A program made the translations under genes and the position numbers. Shown piece by piece: positions 20,701 to 29,100 of a DNA stretch of 64,000 nt (its first letter is position 1; every line of letters starts with the position of its first letter). Source of the stretch: Symsagittifera roscoffensis. Lineage: Eukaryota > Xenacoelomorpha > Acoela > Convolutidae. Under the pieces are notes generated by a model. The model did not search any database. It had not been told where the DNA came from and saw nothing but the letters and a program-made list of their open reading frames with translations. The DNA lies in contig NC_087068.1 in assembly GCF_963678635.1 (NCBI RefSeq), positions 20,790,029 through 20,854,028 of the forward strand. The letters are read 5' to 3'.

Positions 20701-22608
20701 CCTGTTTAAGAACTACATGCAGTTTTGTAGGTTATTTTTCTGGGCTGGGTAATGTTGCCTCACCCTCAAGCAACGAGCACGGATCATGGTGGGCTTCGAA
20801 CATCCCACCTTTCGATTGATAGGCGGAGACGTAACTATTTCACCACTGCTCAACCATTTTTTCTACGTTATTTTAGATGTAATGAAATTTCATTTTTGAT
20901 TTTTTTACCTAATTCAATTGCCCTTTACTTAACTAAACTTCACAGAAAAAAAATAAAAAGAAAATAATGAAAACGTCTTGAAAAAAATTATTTTTTTTTC
21001 TATTTTACCAAGAAATGGAGTTTTCTTTTAACTGTGACAATTTTTGTGACGCTGCGTTCATCGCGGAACTTCATCACTTGTCGATCATCGCGGAAATTTA
21101 TCTTAGTATAGTGGTAAGGCGTTCGCTTTAAGATCGTCAGATCGTGAAAGCAATCCTCTGCCAGGCAATGATAGTGTGTGAGGACGTCACTTAACCTCTA
21201 GCTTCAGGTCTATAACCTGAACGCTTACGGCTGCAATAGTGGTAGCACGTGAAAGTACTAGACGCAAAAAAACGACCTTGAGGCGCAAAAAAAGCTTTGC
21301 TCAGCAAAACAACTCAGTCTGGAATCTGTAGAAATGAGAGAAACGGACTATGCTTCGACAGGCTGAATAGTTTTTTGTAGATCCTCTGCGAATAAATCAT
21401 AATGTGGCTCCTGCGAATCGCAGAGGAGCTATCAGTAGGCCTTAACAGTCCTGTCGGGGATAGTCCGTTTGTATTATCTCCCCACATTCCAGACTGTTTT
21501 TTTGTTAAGCCAAGCTTTTTTTTGCGACTCAAGGCCGTTTCTTTTGCGCCTAGAACTTTCTTGTATACCACTATTGCAGCCGATTTTGGTCAAGCTGTGG
21601 TAGACCTGAAACTCGATGTAAAGTGAGAGCTCGTCCTCACACACTATCATTGCCACGATTTCAAAGTGAACGCCTTACCATTAAGTGCCTCAAAATTGCA
21701 GAAACCTCAATTATTATTAGATATCTTGCAAGAGATAACCAACCGCCATCGACTAGACTCTTTTCTTCATTCGAATGTTTGTTGTAGCAACGAGTGGATC
21801 ATAGTGCTGATCTGTGTGCTCGTGTTTGTGTTCCTGGCCATCGGCATAGGAGTGGGAGTGGCACTCTGCTGCTGTCTCGGGTGTGGTCCCTGCAAGAAGG
21901 ACAGGGTGGGGCTTTGCGGAGACCATGGGGGGACCAAGAAGACCAAACAGGCGAAGAAGAAGAAAAAGAGGAGTAAAAGTAACACGCGGAGTCTTTCTGT
22001 TTCCAATCGCTCGAGGGGCGCCAAAAAGTCAAAGAAAGAGAAAAGTAAGTCGTCAAAGTGCTCTTTCTTGTGCAATGAAAAATTAAGTTTGTGAGTTCGT
22101 GATCAAATTGGATTTTTAATGACTATTTCTTCCGCGTTATTTTTCCTTTGTTCCTTCTTCAGCAATACCAAATTTGAAAACCTGAGAATAGTCAAAACTT
22201 CGTTTTTTTTGCCATAAGTTTGAAAATAAAGATGGAAATTAGTCGACAAAAATACCAGTGATTTTTTCAGGACAATCAGCATACGATAAAAGTCCCAGTG
22301 TTTACTTGAACCATGGTCAAAAGCCGTCTAAAAGTAAAATCTCCAGTAATGGTAGTCGATTGAACTCATTCGAGAGCGGAAGAGAAAAACAGCGAGCTGC
22401 CTCCCCCGTTCGGCCTTCATCACGCTCTAGACGAGACACTACAAGATCAAGGAAAAGGCCGAGCACTCGACAAAGATTTGAAAGTCAGAATTTGACCCCA
22501 GATTACAGGGGATCAATTTACGACGACCCAACTGTCACTTCTAGCGCCGCAAACAGCAGTAACTATGGTGACCGAAGCTCATTTATGACCGAAGAAACAA
22601 TTTTTTGA
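8652..22608 (+). CDS. Cysteine-rich single-pass membrane protein, five exons, 317 aa
   Basis: Joined exons 8652-8769, 9412-9539, 19898-20010, 21788-22044 and 22271-22608 give 954 bases. All four intron phases agree (1, 0, 2, 1). Residues 1-30 look like a signal peptide. The ectodomain has ten cysteines: C-x5-C-x10-CC-x4-CC (48-72), then C-x5-C-x5-C-x9-C (84-106). Residues 124-146 are a strong membrane helix, followed by CCCLGCGPC, a likely palmitoylated cluster. The cytoplasmic tail (157-317) is Lys/Arg/Ser-rich and probably disordered. The layout resembles small receptor adaptors such as Shisa or CYYR1, but I cannot assign a family. The 10.4-kb second intron contains the p62-like gene. Start choice rests on the signal peptide. 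Additional exons in the large intron cannot be excluded. Confidence 0.75.
9412..9539 (+). CDS. Exon 2: first cysteine cluster of the ectodomain
   Basis: The acceptor is TTTTCTTTTCAG, ending at 9411. The encoded peptide includes CSSDKTC and KCCRNKVCC, six cysteines in all. The donor CAG|GTTTTC is weak, but the exon ends exactly in phase 0 to match exon 3. The frame runs only to a TGA soon after, as expected inside an intron. Confidence 0.72.
9960..10160. repeat. Minisatellite with GCGGATTCCGC-type units
   Basis: About five imperfect units of roughly 20 bases are built around GGATTCCGCAAAATGTAAGT. Some units read GGAATCC, so unit cores are palindromic (GCGGATTCCGC, GCGGAATCCGC). Related bases recur near 10925-10975. 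Open frames across this stretch are by-products of the repeat. Confidence 0.75.
10318..10603. mobile_element. Small inverted element with ACGGCACTTAA ends
   Basis: The left end TGTCATACGGCACTTAAT is matched on the right by the reverse complement of TTAAGTGCCGTAATGACC, where the motif occurs twice in tandem. The interior includes a G-run like that of the hAT-like family. There is no coding capacity. Confidence 0.55.
10676..10775. repeat. Tandem palindromes of TTTCAGATCTGAAAT
   Basis: The motif CAGATCTGAAA or its half recurs about five times in 100 bases, each copy nearly self-complementary. The cluster may be the remains of a small fold-back element. Confidence 0.6.
13840..14320 (+). mobile_element. 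Hairpin-ended repeat, B family
   Basis: The body matches those at 31.0-31.5 and 59.8-60.3 kb, sharing phrases such as ATATTCGACAGTCATAGTAAAA and the AAGCATAAATAAGC core. The 14268-14320 end has AACAAGGATAAC next to the stem TGTGCGATTAGCGCA. No coding capacity. Confidence 0.5.
14989..15255 (+). mobile_element. hAT-like non-autonomous element fragment
   Basis: It starts CAGGGGGCGGATATAAGG and shares internal phrases with the copies at 20, 27, 34, 42, 44 and 63 kb, including TTTTCTAAAGGxGCC and AAAACCTTTTTTTTGGG. The right end is missing. Overlapping open frames on both strands are by-products. Confidence 0.6.
15432..15622. mobile_element. MITE with AAGACGAC terminal repeats
   Basis: The left end GGGTAAATAAGACGGC...TTAAGACGACAA is inverted on the right, whose complement reads GGGTGCTAAGTAAAAAAGAC then TTAAGACGACC. 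The core motif TTAAGACGAC is repeated within each arm. It lies 37 bases past the p62-like stop codon, and TTTAAT at 15510-15515 inside it is an ATTAAA poly(A) signal for that gene's strand. Confidence 0.6.
15659..16234 (-). CDS. SQSTM1: Sequestosome-1/p62-like protein, PB1 plus ZZ zinc finger, 191 aa
   Basis: p62 is an autophagy receptor and signalling scaffold. Residues 1-86 form a PB1 domain with an N-terminal basic patch (TEIRRF) and an acidic OPCA motif (DSDGDLILFSSDEEL, 53-67), so it could pair head-to-tail. Residues 119-167 form a ZZ zinc finger: H119, C124, C129, C141, C144, C150, C153, H159, H162. Domain order and spacing match human p62 closely. The frame then ends at PPPPYE and TGA, so the LIR and UBA parts of a full p62 (about 440 aa) are absent. 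The end could be a splice donor (TATGA|GTGAAT), a truncation or a short paralogue. The gene has one visible exon and sits antisense inside intron 2 of the membrane-protein gene. The first ZZ pair is C-x4-C rather than the usual C-x2-C. Confidence 0.88.
   Translation of the reverse strand: MSKLVKVFYKTEIRRFELKNLNGVTFREFKSTVLKLFTCQTQNENGVKLRWKDSDGDLILFSSDEELRHAISQNVSGTFLVFMDQSGSLDLMRQLQNSESVDSMVCISQSKPTRSPGVHGGIRCDGYGCPVNNISGIRFKCKVCDDFDLCKICMSKGKHSQHEFWKIQFLVSGAGQTNTLDACRDPPPPYE
16565..16910 (+). repeat. Two successive hairpin ends of the A repeat family
   Basis: At 16568-16614 and 16855-16908 the sequence reads GCAGTCGGAATATTC, then a stem-loop (CAGGGTTTCGTCCTG; CAGAGCTTTGCCCTG), then ATACGAxCAG and CTTGTT. 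The same end occurs at 25.1, 27.9, 28.0, 36.0, 36.8, 51.1 and 57.0 kb. Confidence 0.65.
16911..19264. other. Later part of intron 2, little of note
   Basis: No exon recognised. Near 17690-17735 is a tRNA-like 3' half (CGCTCGAATCCCGTCAGCA) followed by a T-run, perhaps a SINE relic. The frame at 18253-18525 has no recognisable domain. Confidence 0.35.
19265..19522. repeat. Fold-back hairpin in intron 2
   Basis: About 115 bases on each side are inverted copies around a loop of about 25 bases (19383-19408). The stem includes GTCGTTGTTTTTCACCTTAG and CTCTGCGCAACATTTTTTGA against their complements, with scattered mismatches. RNA from either strand would form a long hairpin. Confidence 0.75.
19681..19747. 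repeat. Short hairpin
   Basis: TTGAAAACCATGGTTATAAA pairs with the inverted copy TTCATAACCACGGTTTTCAA about 20 bases downstream. It is probably a fold-back element relic and lies 150 bases before exon 3. Confidence 0.5.
19898..20010 (+). CDS. Exon 3: second cysteine cluster of the ectodomain
   Basis: The acceptor is TATTATGCAG and the donor CCCGG|GTGAGA is strong. It encodes ACDDIDDCLGRLHC and NNKCELDVF, an acidic peptide with four cysteines. Its phases (0 in, 2 out) fit both neighbours. Confidence 0.75.
20225..20580 (+). mobile_element. hAT-like non-autonomous element
   Basis: It shares the family body: CAAAxxxGGTCCCCxxTTTGGT, AGCGCGCTGAAAAAACGCAA, CAATTTGGTCGACTAAAAAA and the closing CCTCGAGAAAATCCTATATCC. 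The left CAGGGGCGG end is not intact. Confidence 0.6.
20630..20850 (-). mobile_element. tRNA-derived SINE, copy 1
   Basis: Read on the minus strand, TGGTGAAATAG fits the pol III A-box and TGTTCGAAGCC the B-box. A body follows (ATCCGTGCTCG, GAGGGTGAGGCAACA, GCTCGTATGTTGGTCC) and an AT-rich tail. The copy at 28.2 kb shares head and body. This is a non-coding retroelement that depends on a LINE. Confidence 0.65.
21104..21690. repeat. Long fold-back palindrome with tRNA-like arm ends
   Basis: The left arm (21104-21391) and right arm (21418-21690) are inverted copies around a ~26-base loop. Paired pieces include GGTAAGGCGTTC, GGCAATGATAGTGTGTGAGG, AACGGACTAT and GATCCTCTGCGA. The left arm starts CTTAGTATAGTGGTAAGGCG, like the D-arm of Asp/Glu tRNAs. 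It suggests two tRNA-derived elements head-to-head. It lies in intron 3, about 100 bases before the membrane-segment exon. Confidence 0.75.
21788..22044 (+). CDS. Exon 4: membrane segment and basic juxtamembrane region
   Basis: The acceptor is TTTGTTGTAG and the donor AAAA|GTAAGT is near-consensus. The encoded sequence runs from NEWIIVLICVLVFVFLAIG through a CCCLGCGPC cluster into KKKKKRSKS repeats. Base composition is much more GC-rich than the flanks, as in the other true exons. Confidence 0.88.
22271..22608 (+). CDS. Exon 5: C-terminal cytoplasmic tail
   Basis: The acceptor is ATTTTTTCAG. It encodes 111 residues rich in Ser, Arg and Lys, including SPVRPSSRSRRDTTRSRKRP, ending MTEETIF and TGA. 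SP and RS motifs suggest phosphorylation. Confidence 0.85.
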
Positions 22609-22610
22609 TG

Positions 22611-22616
22611 AATAAA
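22611..22616 (+). terminator. Poly(A) signal AATAAA
   Basis: A consensus AATAAA starts two bases after the stop codon at 22606-22608, so the 3' untranslated region would be very short. Confidence 0.55.
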
Positions 22617-22896
22617 AGTTACAAACATTATTTTTCTGTAATTTAATTCACGAATATTTAAAATTTGACGGTTAAATTGGAAAAAAAGCTCTGATGAGCT
22701 ATAATTCGCGTGTATATATCTCAAGTTTAATATCAAAACGGCTATCTTGCAATTACCCGAACAATGTGTAACACCAAATTTTTGTAGTCGTTTTTTTCAG
22801 ACAAATTACTGAAGTTTTAACGGATTTTGCTTGCAGAAAACAGACACGAAGAGTTACCTTGAAAAAAAAATTAGAAAAAAATCGCAAAATTAAAAT

Positions 22897-22902
22897 TTTA
22901 TT
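22897..22902 (-). terminator. Poly(A) signal of the minus-strand gene
   Basis: TTTATT on the plus strand is AATAAA on the minus strand, 95 bases past the stop codon at 22997-22999. That is normal spacing for the esterase-like gene. Confidence 0.5.
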
Positions 22903-22996
22903 ACAAAATTGATCTTTTTAAAACTAAATCAATAATAAAATTCAAAAATAACAGAAATAAAACATTGTTTGTCAATAAAATAGGGAATACATAGTT

Positions 22997-23187
22997 CTAG
23001 TTTTGCTGGTCGTATAAGAGTGGTTTGGCCGACCCATTAGTGATACTACTCGCTTCCTGTTCCGGAGACTGGCGTCTGTGTTGTGTGTAGTCCAGATAGT
23101 CGTCGTTGATTATGGCGCTGTTAGAAATTCGGTGTCTCTCATTTGGCAATGTTTGGCAGTGACGAATGTAGTCGCATTTTGTTTCAG
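22997..23187 (-). CDS. Esterase-like exon h (C-terminal tail)
   Basis: The acceptor is TTTTTTATCAG. It encodes 62 residues, ETKCDYIRHCQTLPNERHR to LLYDQQN, then TAG. It is hydrophilic with several Tyr (DDYLDYTQ). There is no obvious PDZ-binding end like that of vertebrate neuroligins. Confidence 0.8.
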
Positions 23188-26100
23188 CTGATAAAAAAAG
23201 TAAAGCAATATCAGCACTTGAAAATCAAAATCAAGAAAAAAATCAAGTTTCGAAACATTTCGGACGTATTTTTTTTTCATTTCGAACTAAAACGAAACTT
23301 CCTACTCAATTTTTTTTATTTTTTCAATTTTTTCAGGTGTTTTACTTGAACTACCTCTTAATGATTGAATGTTGAATAATTCAGTTTGATTTGCAGAAAT
23401 GGTATCCGAGCTTTGATTGGTACTAAGTTCAAGCCTCCAAGTCTAAATACAATTTTGTGATAAACTGTACTGCGTTTATTGTTCCGTTTATCAGTGTATT
23501 CCGTTTTTTTTCCATTACACTCCGATTTGAAAAATTTATTTTGGTCAAACGTTACTGTTAACCGCACTGACCGTGTACGTTATCGAACTTGCATGTGGCG
23601 AGTACGGCATTCCTCTGCAAGTCTTCACTCATCATCTTTTCCGCCTTGACCTTTCTCAATTGCTGGTTAGTGGCCACCAACATAATACAACTGATAAAGA
23701 CGAGACTTCCTAGAAAGGCAGTGGTGCCTAACAAAATTGCCATCTTCAGTTCCGCATCACTGGACAGAATCAAGTGGGCCTCCTGCAAGGTGGGGGAAGG
23801 GTACCCGGCTGGGTTGTTCATGCCTGATGCCCTGTCTGAGTCTGCGGAGATGAGGCCCCCCGTTGAGCGAGAGAGGGAAGTGCAGTATTGGGAGTAGAAT
23901 GAGGGCTCTGAAAGGAGAACAAAAGGTTCAAGCTTGATTCCCTCGTTTTCTTTTGTTTTGCCAATTTAGTTGGCGCTAGACCTAATATTTTTTGATATCA
24001 ATCAAAACCGTTCATTGTTCCGACTTCCCTATTGTTCCGAAGAAAATGAAGAAAAATTTTGTTTCTCCAAATAAATTTCCCTTTTTCAGCAAGCAATTTT
24101 GACTGACTTTAGTACAGAGAACTGAGTTAGAACCGATGTGGTTAACTCATAGAGTAATTTCGGATAGGGTACATCGTCTGCTCGTCACGCTATCTTATTT
24201 TCGGCCGGATAGATTCGTGCAACTTCTTAGTCTAATACCGATCCTAATCTTACTCTTATACTTTCTAGTCTCAGGGTGTTTAACTAGTCTCTGCTAGGCT
24301 CAATAGATCTAGGGTATACTGGTTTATTGCGGCTGCTGAAGTTCTCTTGGAGAGACAACTAATTTCTAAGTTAAATTCAAATCTCTCTGGTGCTGAAATT
24401 ACAAGTAATTTCAGCACTTACAAATAAGTGGGTTGTTAGTTAGATGGATTATGATTGGTTAATATTAAATACTTTACAGTGGTAATATATCCAATTTATC
24501 CAATCATAAAATATAGTTTAGATCAGGTTCCAGAACGATATTATGCCATATTAGCTCAAAGCTAAACAGATTCATCACTTGTGCTGGGATCTTGTTAACA
24601 ATTTAGCAATCCCCCCATTACAATGGGGGGGGGATAGATTTGTAAAGTTATGATGGTTTGAAACTTGCTAATTTGGCGGTTTGAAACTTGCTAATTTGTG
24701 TTGGTATTGTTCCGACTTTCAAAAAAGTTGAGGAATATATATTCTAGGGTTATTTTTAAGGGGCAACCAGTTAAGGGGCATTCCGGACATTCAGTGTTTT
24801 GTCTTCATATATGAGCAGTCTTGTTTGCACTAATATTACAGTTTTCTTTCACGCGTAGCAGAAGTCAGTTTTATGTTAACGGCGAATAAATCAACCAAAA
24901 CTGATTGAGTTAAATTACTTGGGTCAAACAACGCGTTACTAAATGAGAAACACAACAATTTGCAATTGACACTGCGTGTGCAGAAATATTTGCAAACTCA
25001 ATGAAGTTCTGATTTTTTTATGCTAAATCTTTTTTACAATATAACTACTTCAACTACCTTGAAGGGCAGTCGGAACAATCAGGGCCTCATCCTGATACGA
25101 CTAGTCTTGTTCGTCATTGGTTGTTACACGCTTTCTCTATACGTACAGCGGGGCTAGGCCTTTTACGGGGACCGACCTTTTACCAGACCGACGTTTTACC
25201 AGAAAAGTTATAACATGGACTTTTACCAGACTCGATAAACAAATTTGACTGACAGATGTATTGACGCCGTTTAGTCTGGTCAAAGACAATGATTTTGCGG
25301 TTTTCTCGGCTAAGTTTTGTTTGTTCTAACCGCTTCCTTTTTGAATCTTCCACTAACTTAAATTTATCTTGATTGATATATTACATTGTGCTCTGGTAAA
25401 AGATCGGTCTGGTAAAAGGTCGGTCTGGTAAAAGACCTAGCCCGTTTTTTACCAGACCGACCTTTTACCAGACCACAATGCAATAACTCAATTAGTATAA
25501 GTTTAAAATTAGTGGAAAAGGAAGCGGCTAGAACAAACAAAACTTTGTTGAGAAACCGTGAAAACATTGTCTTTAACTAGACTAAACGGCGTCATTACAT
25601 CTGTCAATCAAATTTGTTTATCGAGTCTGGTAAAAGGTCTATGTTATAACTTTTCTGGTAAAAGGTCGGTCTGGTAAAAGGTCGGTCCGCACGTATAGCC
25701 TAACATTAATAGTCTGGTTGTATTGTTATCAAAATTTTTAATAGAAAAATGAGAAGCAACAATTTAACATAAAAAAGAGAGAACTCATCAGCTGCATCCG
25801 TTTTTTTGCTTCCAACTTTAATTAGAAAATTTTTGAGCGCTAACAAGTCCGAAATTGTTGCTTTCGGAGGCGTTGCAAGACCACAGAATTTTTTTCATGC
25901 GTAAAAAATAAGACTGCTCATGAGTGGGAGTACACAAAAAATAAAAAGAATGTCTTTTGAGTTGATGAGTTGCGATACAGGTAATTTATGGCTCATCAAG
26001 TGAAAAGGGAAATAATTTTACGGAAAAAAAATTGTTAATTTTTCTCTCGTAAACTCTCATCTCTAACGCAGATTCAAGCAATAATCGATGGAAGACTACA

Positions 26101-29100
26101 TTTCTTTGTTATTTGTTTGAACACTTCTGATAAAACTTCGAAATAGGAATTAAGAATCATTCATACCTTTTCTGGTTTGTATCTTAAAAAAAATCCACAG
26201 TTAGTGTAAATGGTCAGCTGATTTTATTTGTGCAGAGATGAAGAAGTTTTTAAGACCAATTGGCTTGCGTTAATTCAGTTTGAATTGATTTTCGAGCCAG
26301 AATTTTATGCTCTTAACGATTTAGATTGTAAGCAATAGCGGAAATTAAGCGTACAAAGAAAAACATAAATAAGGCAAACTATCGAAAAAAACCGCAGCTG
26401 GAATAAATTTTGTGTTGTACTCTGTTCGATATTCTGATGGAAAAATCAACGAATGTTTGTAGCTTTGCAATATATGGTTTTCATCTAAAACACCTAATAA
26501 TTCAAACTGCACGCTTCATTGAAATTGTTGTTGTTTTGTTTTCGTTTAAATTTTTGGTGTTTCTTCATCCAGGCTACTTTATTTTTTCAATTTAAAGTTT
26601 TTTTGCAAATTTTACTTGTGTCATTTGAAAAAATTTGGATATTTTGAGCTAAAACAGCATTTAGTTTTAAGGAAATGAAAAGTGGTTGGAACTTGACAAC
26701 TAGATCGATTTGGAATAATAAATGCGCACTAGTTTTCGATCAACAAGTTGACCGCTGAATGACCCCCCCCCCGAATAATTATTTTCTAAAAATATCACTT
26801 TGTAATTTTTCTATTAGATGTGTGTGGAAGTTTTCAAAAAAATAGTTGATTTTATGAAAAGGCGCGCGCCGAAAAAACGCTATTTTTTGGCCAAAATTTT
26901 CCAAAAATTGCCTTAAACGCTTTTTTGGCCTGTTTCATCAAAATTTTGCTTGCGGCGCATAAAAATTTAGTCAAAATGGGGCATTTATAGTGATTTAGAA
27001 GAGCTCAGAAAATCAATTTGGTCGAATTAAAACAAAAAATTTTCGCCTTTTTTTGGAAATCCATTCTCGAGAAAATCGTAGATCTGCCCCATGCGTCAGA
27101 TGTCTGAAACTAGAGTCGAAATCTCAGAGGCTTACTTGATACGAGCAGTATGTGAAGGCGTTGGACTAGAAATTTTTTCACATGCGCATTCTCTTAATTG
27201 GAACAATTTTTGTTCCGACTTTCGAAGGAAAGGCGGAATAAACATGCTTGGGGTACTTTTTTTATTCAGTCAAATTTCGATTTCTTAACTAAACATTTTG
27301 ACGCAATTTTTGTAAACTATCTGAAAATTTTGTTTTTTACTGAGCTCAAACTTAAGAAGATATTTCAACTTTATCATTTTTTGTAAAGATATGGAGGTTT
27401 GAGTTTTTCTAATAAGAATTTTGGATAATTAACGCTCGATATGTTGCGTTCAGACAACACACACGTAAGCGGCGGATTAATGCGTTCTAAATTAAATTGT
27501 GGCAAGTCACTTGCTCGTATTATCAAAATAAAAAAAACGAAATACATCCTTTTTTACTTTACATTAACGTATGAGGGGATATATTCAAAAACAAACTATT
27601 TTTGTTCTGACTTCTGTAACGGGAGTAACGGAATTTTTGTGCTCGGGGACAATTAACTAATATATTAAATATATTTCGCGCTCTTAACGCGTAAGCGGAG
27701 ATTTATTCCGCCTTAGAAATCGTTCCATATTGGTTCATGGCAGCTTATATGCAATAATTGATTCGTTAATAGGAGCAAAATCTATCACTTTGTACTTAAA
27801 ATGGCGTGTGGGGGATATTTTTACAAAAAATCTTAATTTAAAAAAACTATAGTTTTTGTTATTACTGCTGCATAGACCTTAAAAGGCCTCATCCTGATAC
27901 GAGCAGACTTGTTCTTTTTTATTATTATTTCGCAAAATTTTCAGCTCAAAAAATTTTCAAAATGGCTTTAAAGTGTAGTCGGAGAATTCAATGCCTCGCC
28001 CTGATTTACTTGCAGTCTTGTTGTTATCCATAATTATTTTTATAGTTCTCCTCAGAGACTAAAAGTCAAAATACAGCCGAGGAAAATTGTTTGTGCCTTC
28101 TTGAAAGTTTTAAATTGAAATTAATTGTTTTTTTTTCTTGTGAAGAAAGCTTGTTACTAGCCAAGACCATTTTAATCCATGAGGAAAATGACTAACGTAC
28201 GAAATGTTCACCTCATAACGGCTAGCCATCAGGATATTTTTTGGTTAATTTTCTGGCAGGGGAGTGTTGCCTCACCCTCGTATGCTACGAGCACGGATAA
28301 CGGGCCTCGAACTACTGCCCTTTCAACTGAGAGGCTGAGACCTTAACTTCTTCCTCATTGCTTTGTCATTGCTTGTTCAATCCTTTCAACTGTTTTCGCT
28401 GGGAATTTCAAAACACGAAGGTCAAGACCTCTGGAGAAAAGCCCAAGACAAAGTTTGGGCATCTACCTGTGGTACAACCTGTGAAATTACATTGTTGAGA
28501 TAATTTATCGATAGTATCATTCAGTATCCAAGTAAAGACTGAACGAATTTTAATATGATTGTTCTGACGACAGTTTTTCAGGGCTCATGAGAAGTTGGAG
28601 CTAAAAAAATGTTATCGCGTTCAAGCTGAGTAAATCGAAATAATTTTTGATATAAACTGAGTATCGACGAAATGAAATGACCAAAATCAAAAATGATTTG
28701 ATCTGGAAAACTGACCTAAATTTGGACTAAACAAGCAACATTTTACTGCAGATTCGCAGATAGGTGGTAAAAAGTCATTATCGGAAAAAAAACACCTTGC
28801 TATGAATATTTTTACTTTATTGAATACAGTTGAAGGGAATAGCTGTTGAGGGGTGGATCATGAAAAAACTTGACCACATAAATCTACCTAATGGTACCCC
28901 ATTTGCTTAAGTTTTCTGAAGTTTTTTTGACAGAACGATTATACTATTTTTTGGTGCATCTAAATCTAAATCAATGAAAGTCCTATTAGTTTTCTTAAAA
29001 AAAAACAAGATCCATTTAAAATTAAATTTGGCTGTCAGTTTTTGCGACACTTGCTGCATTTTTCAAAATGGTAGAATCGGTAAGTCAAAACAGACCTCCG

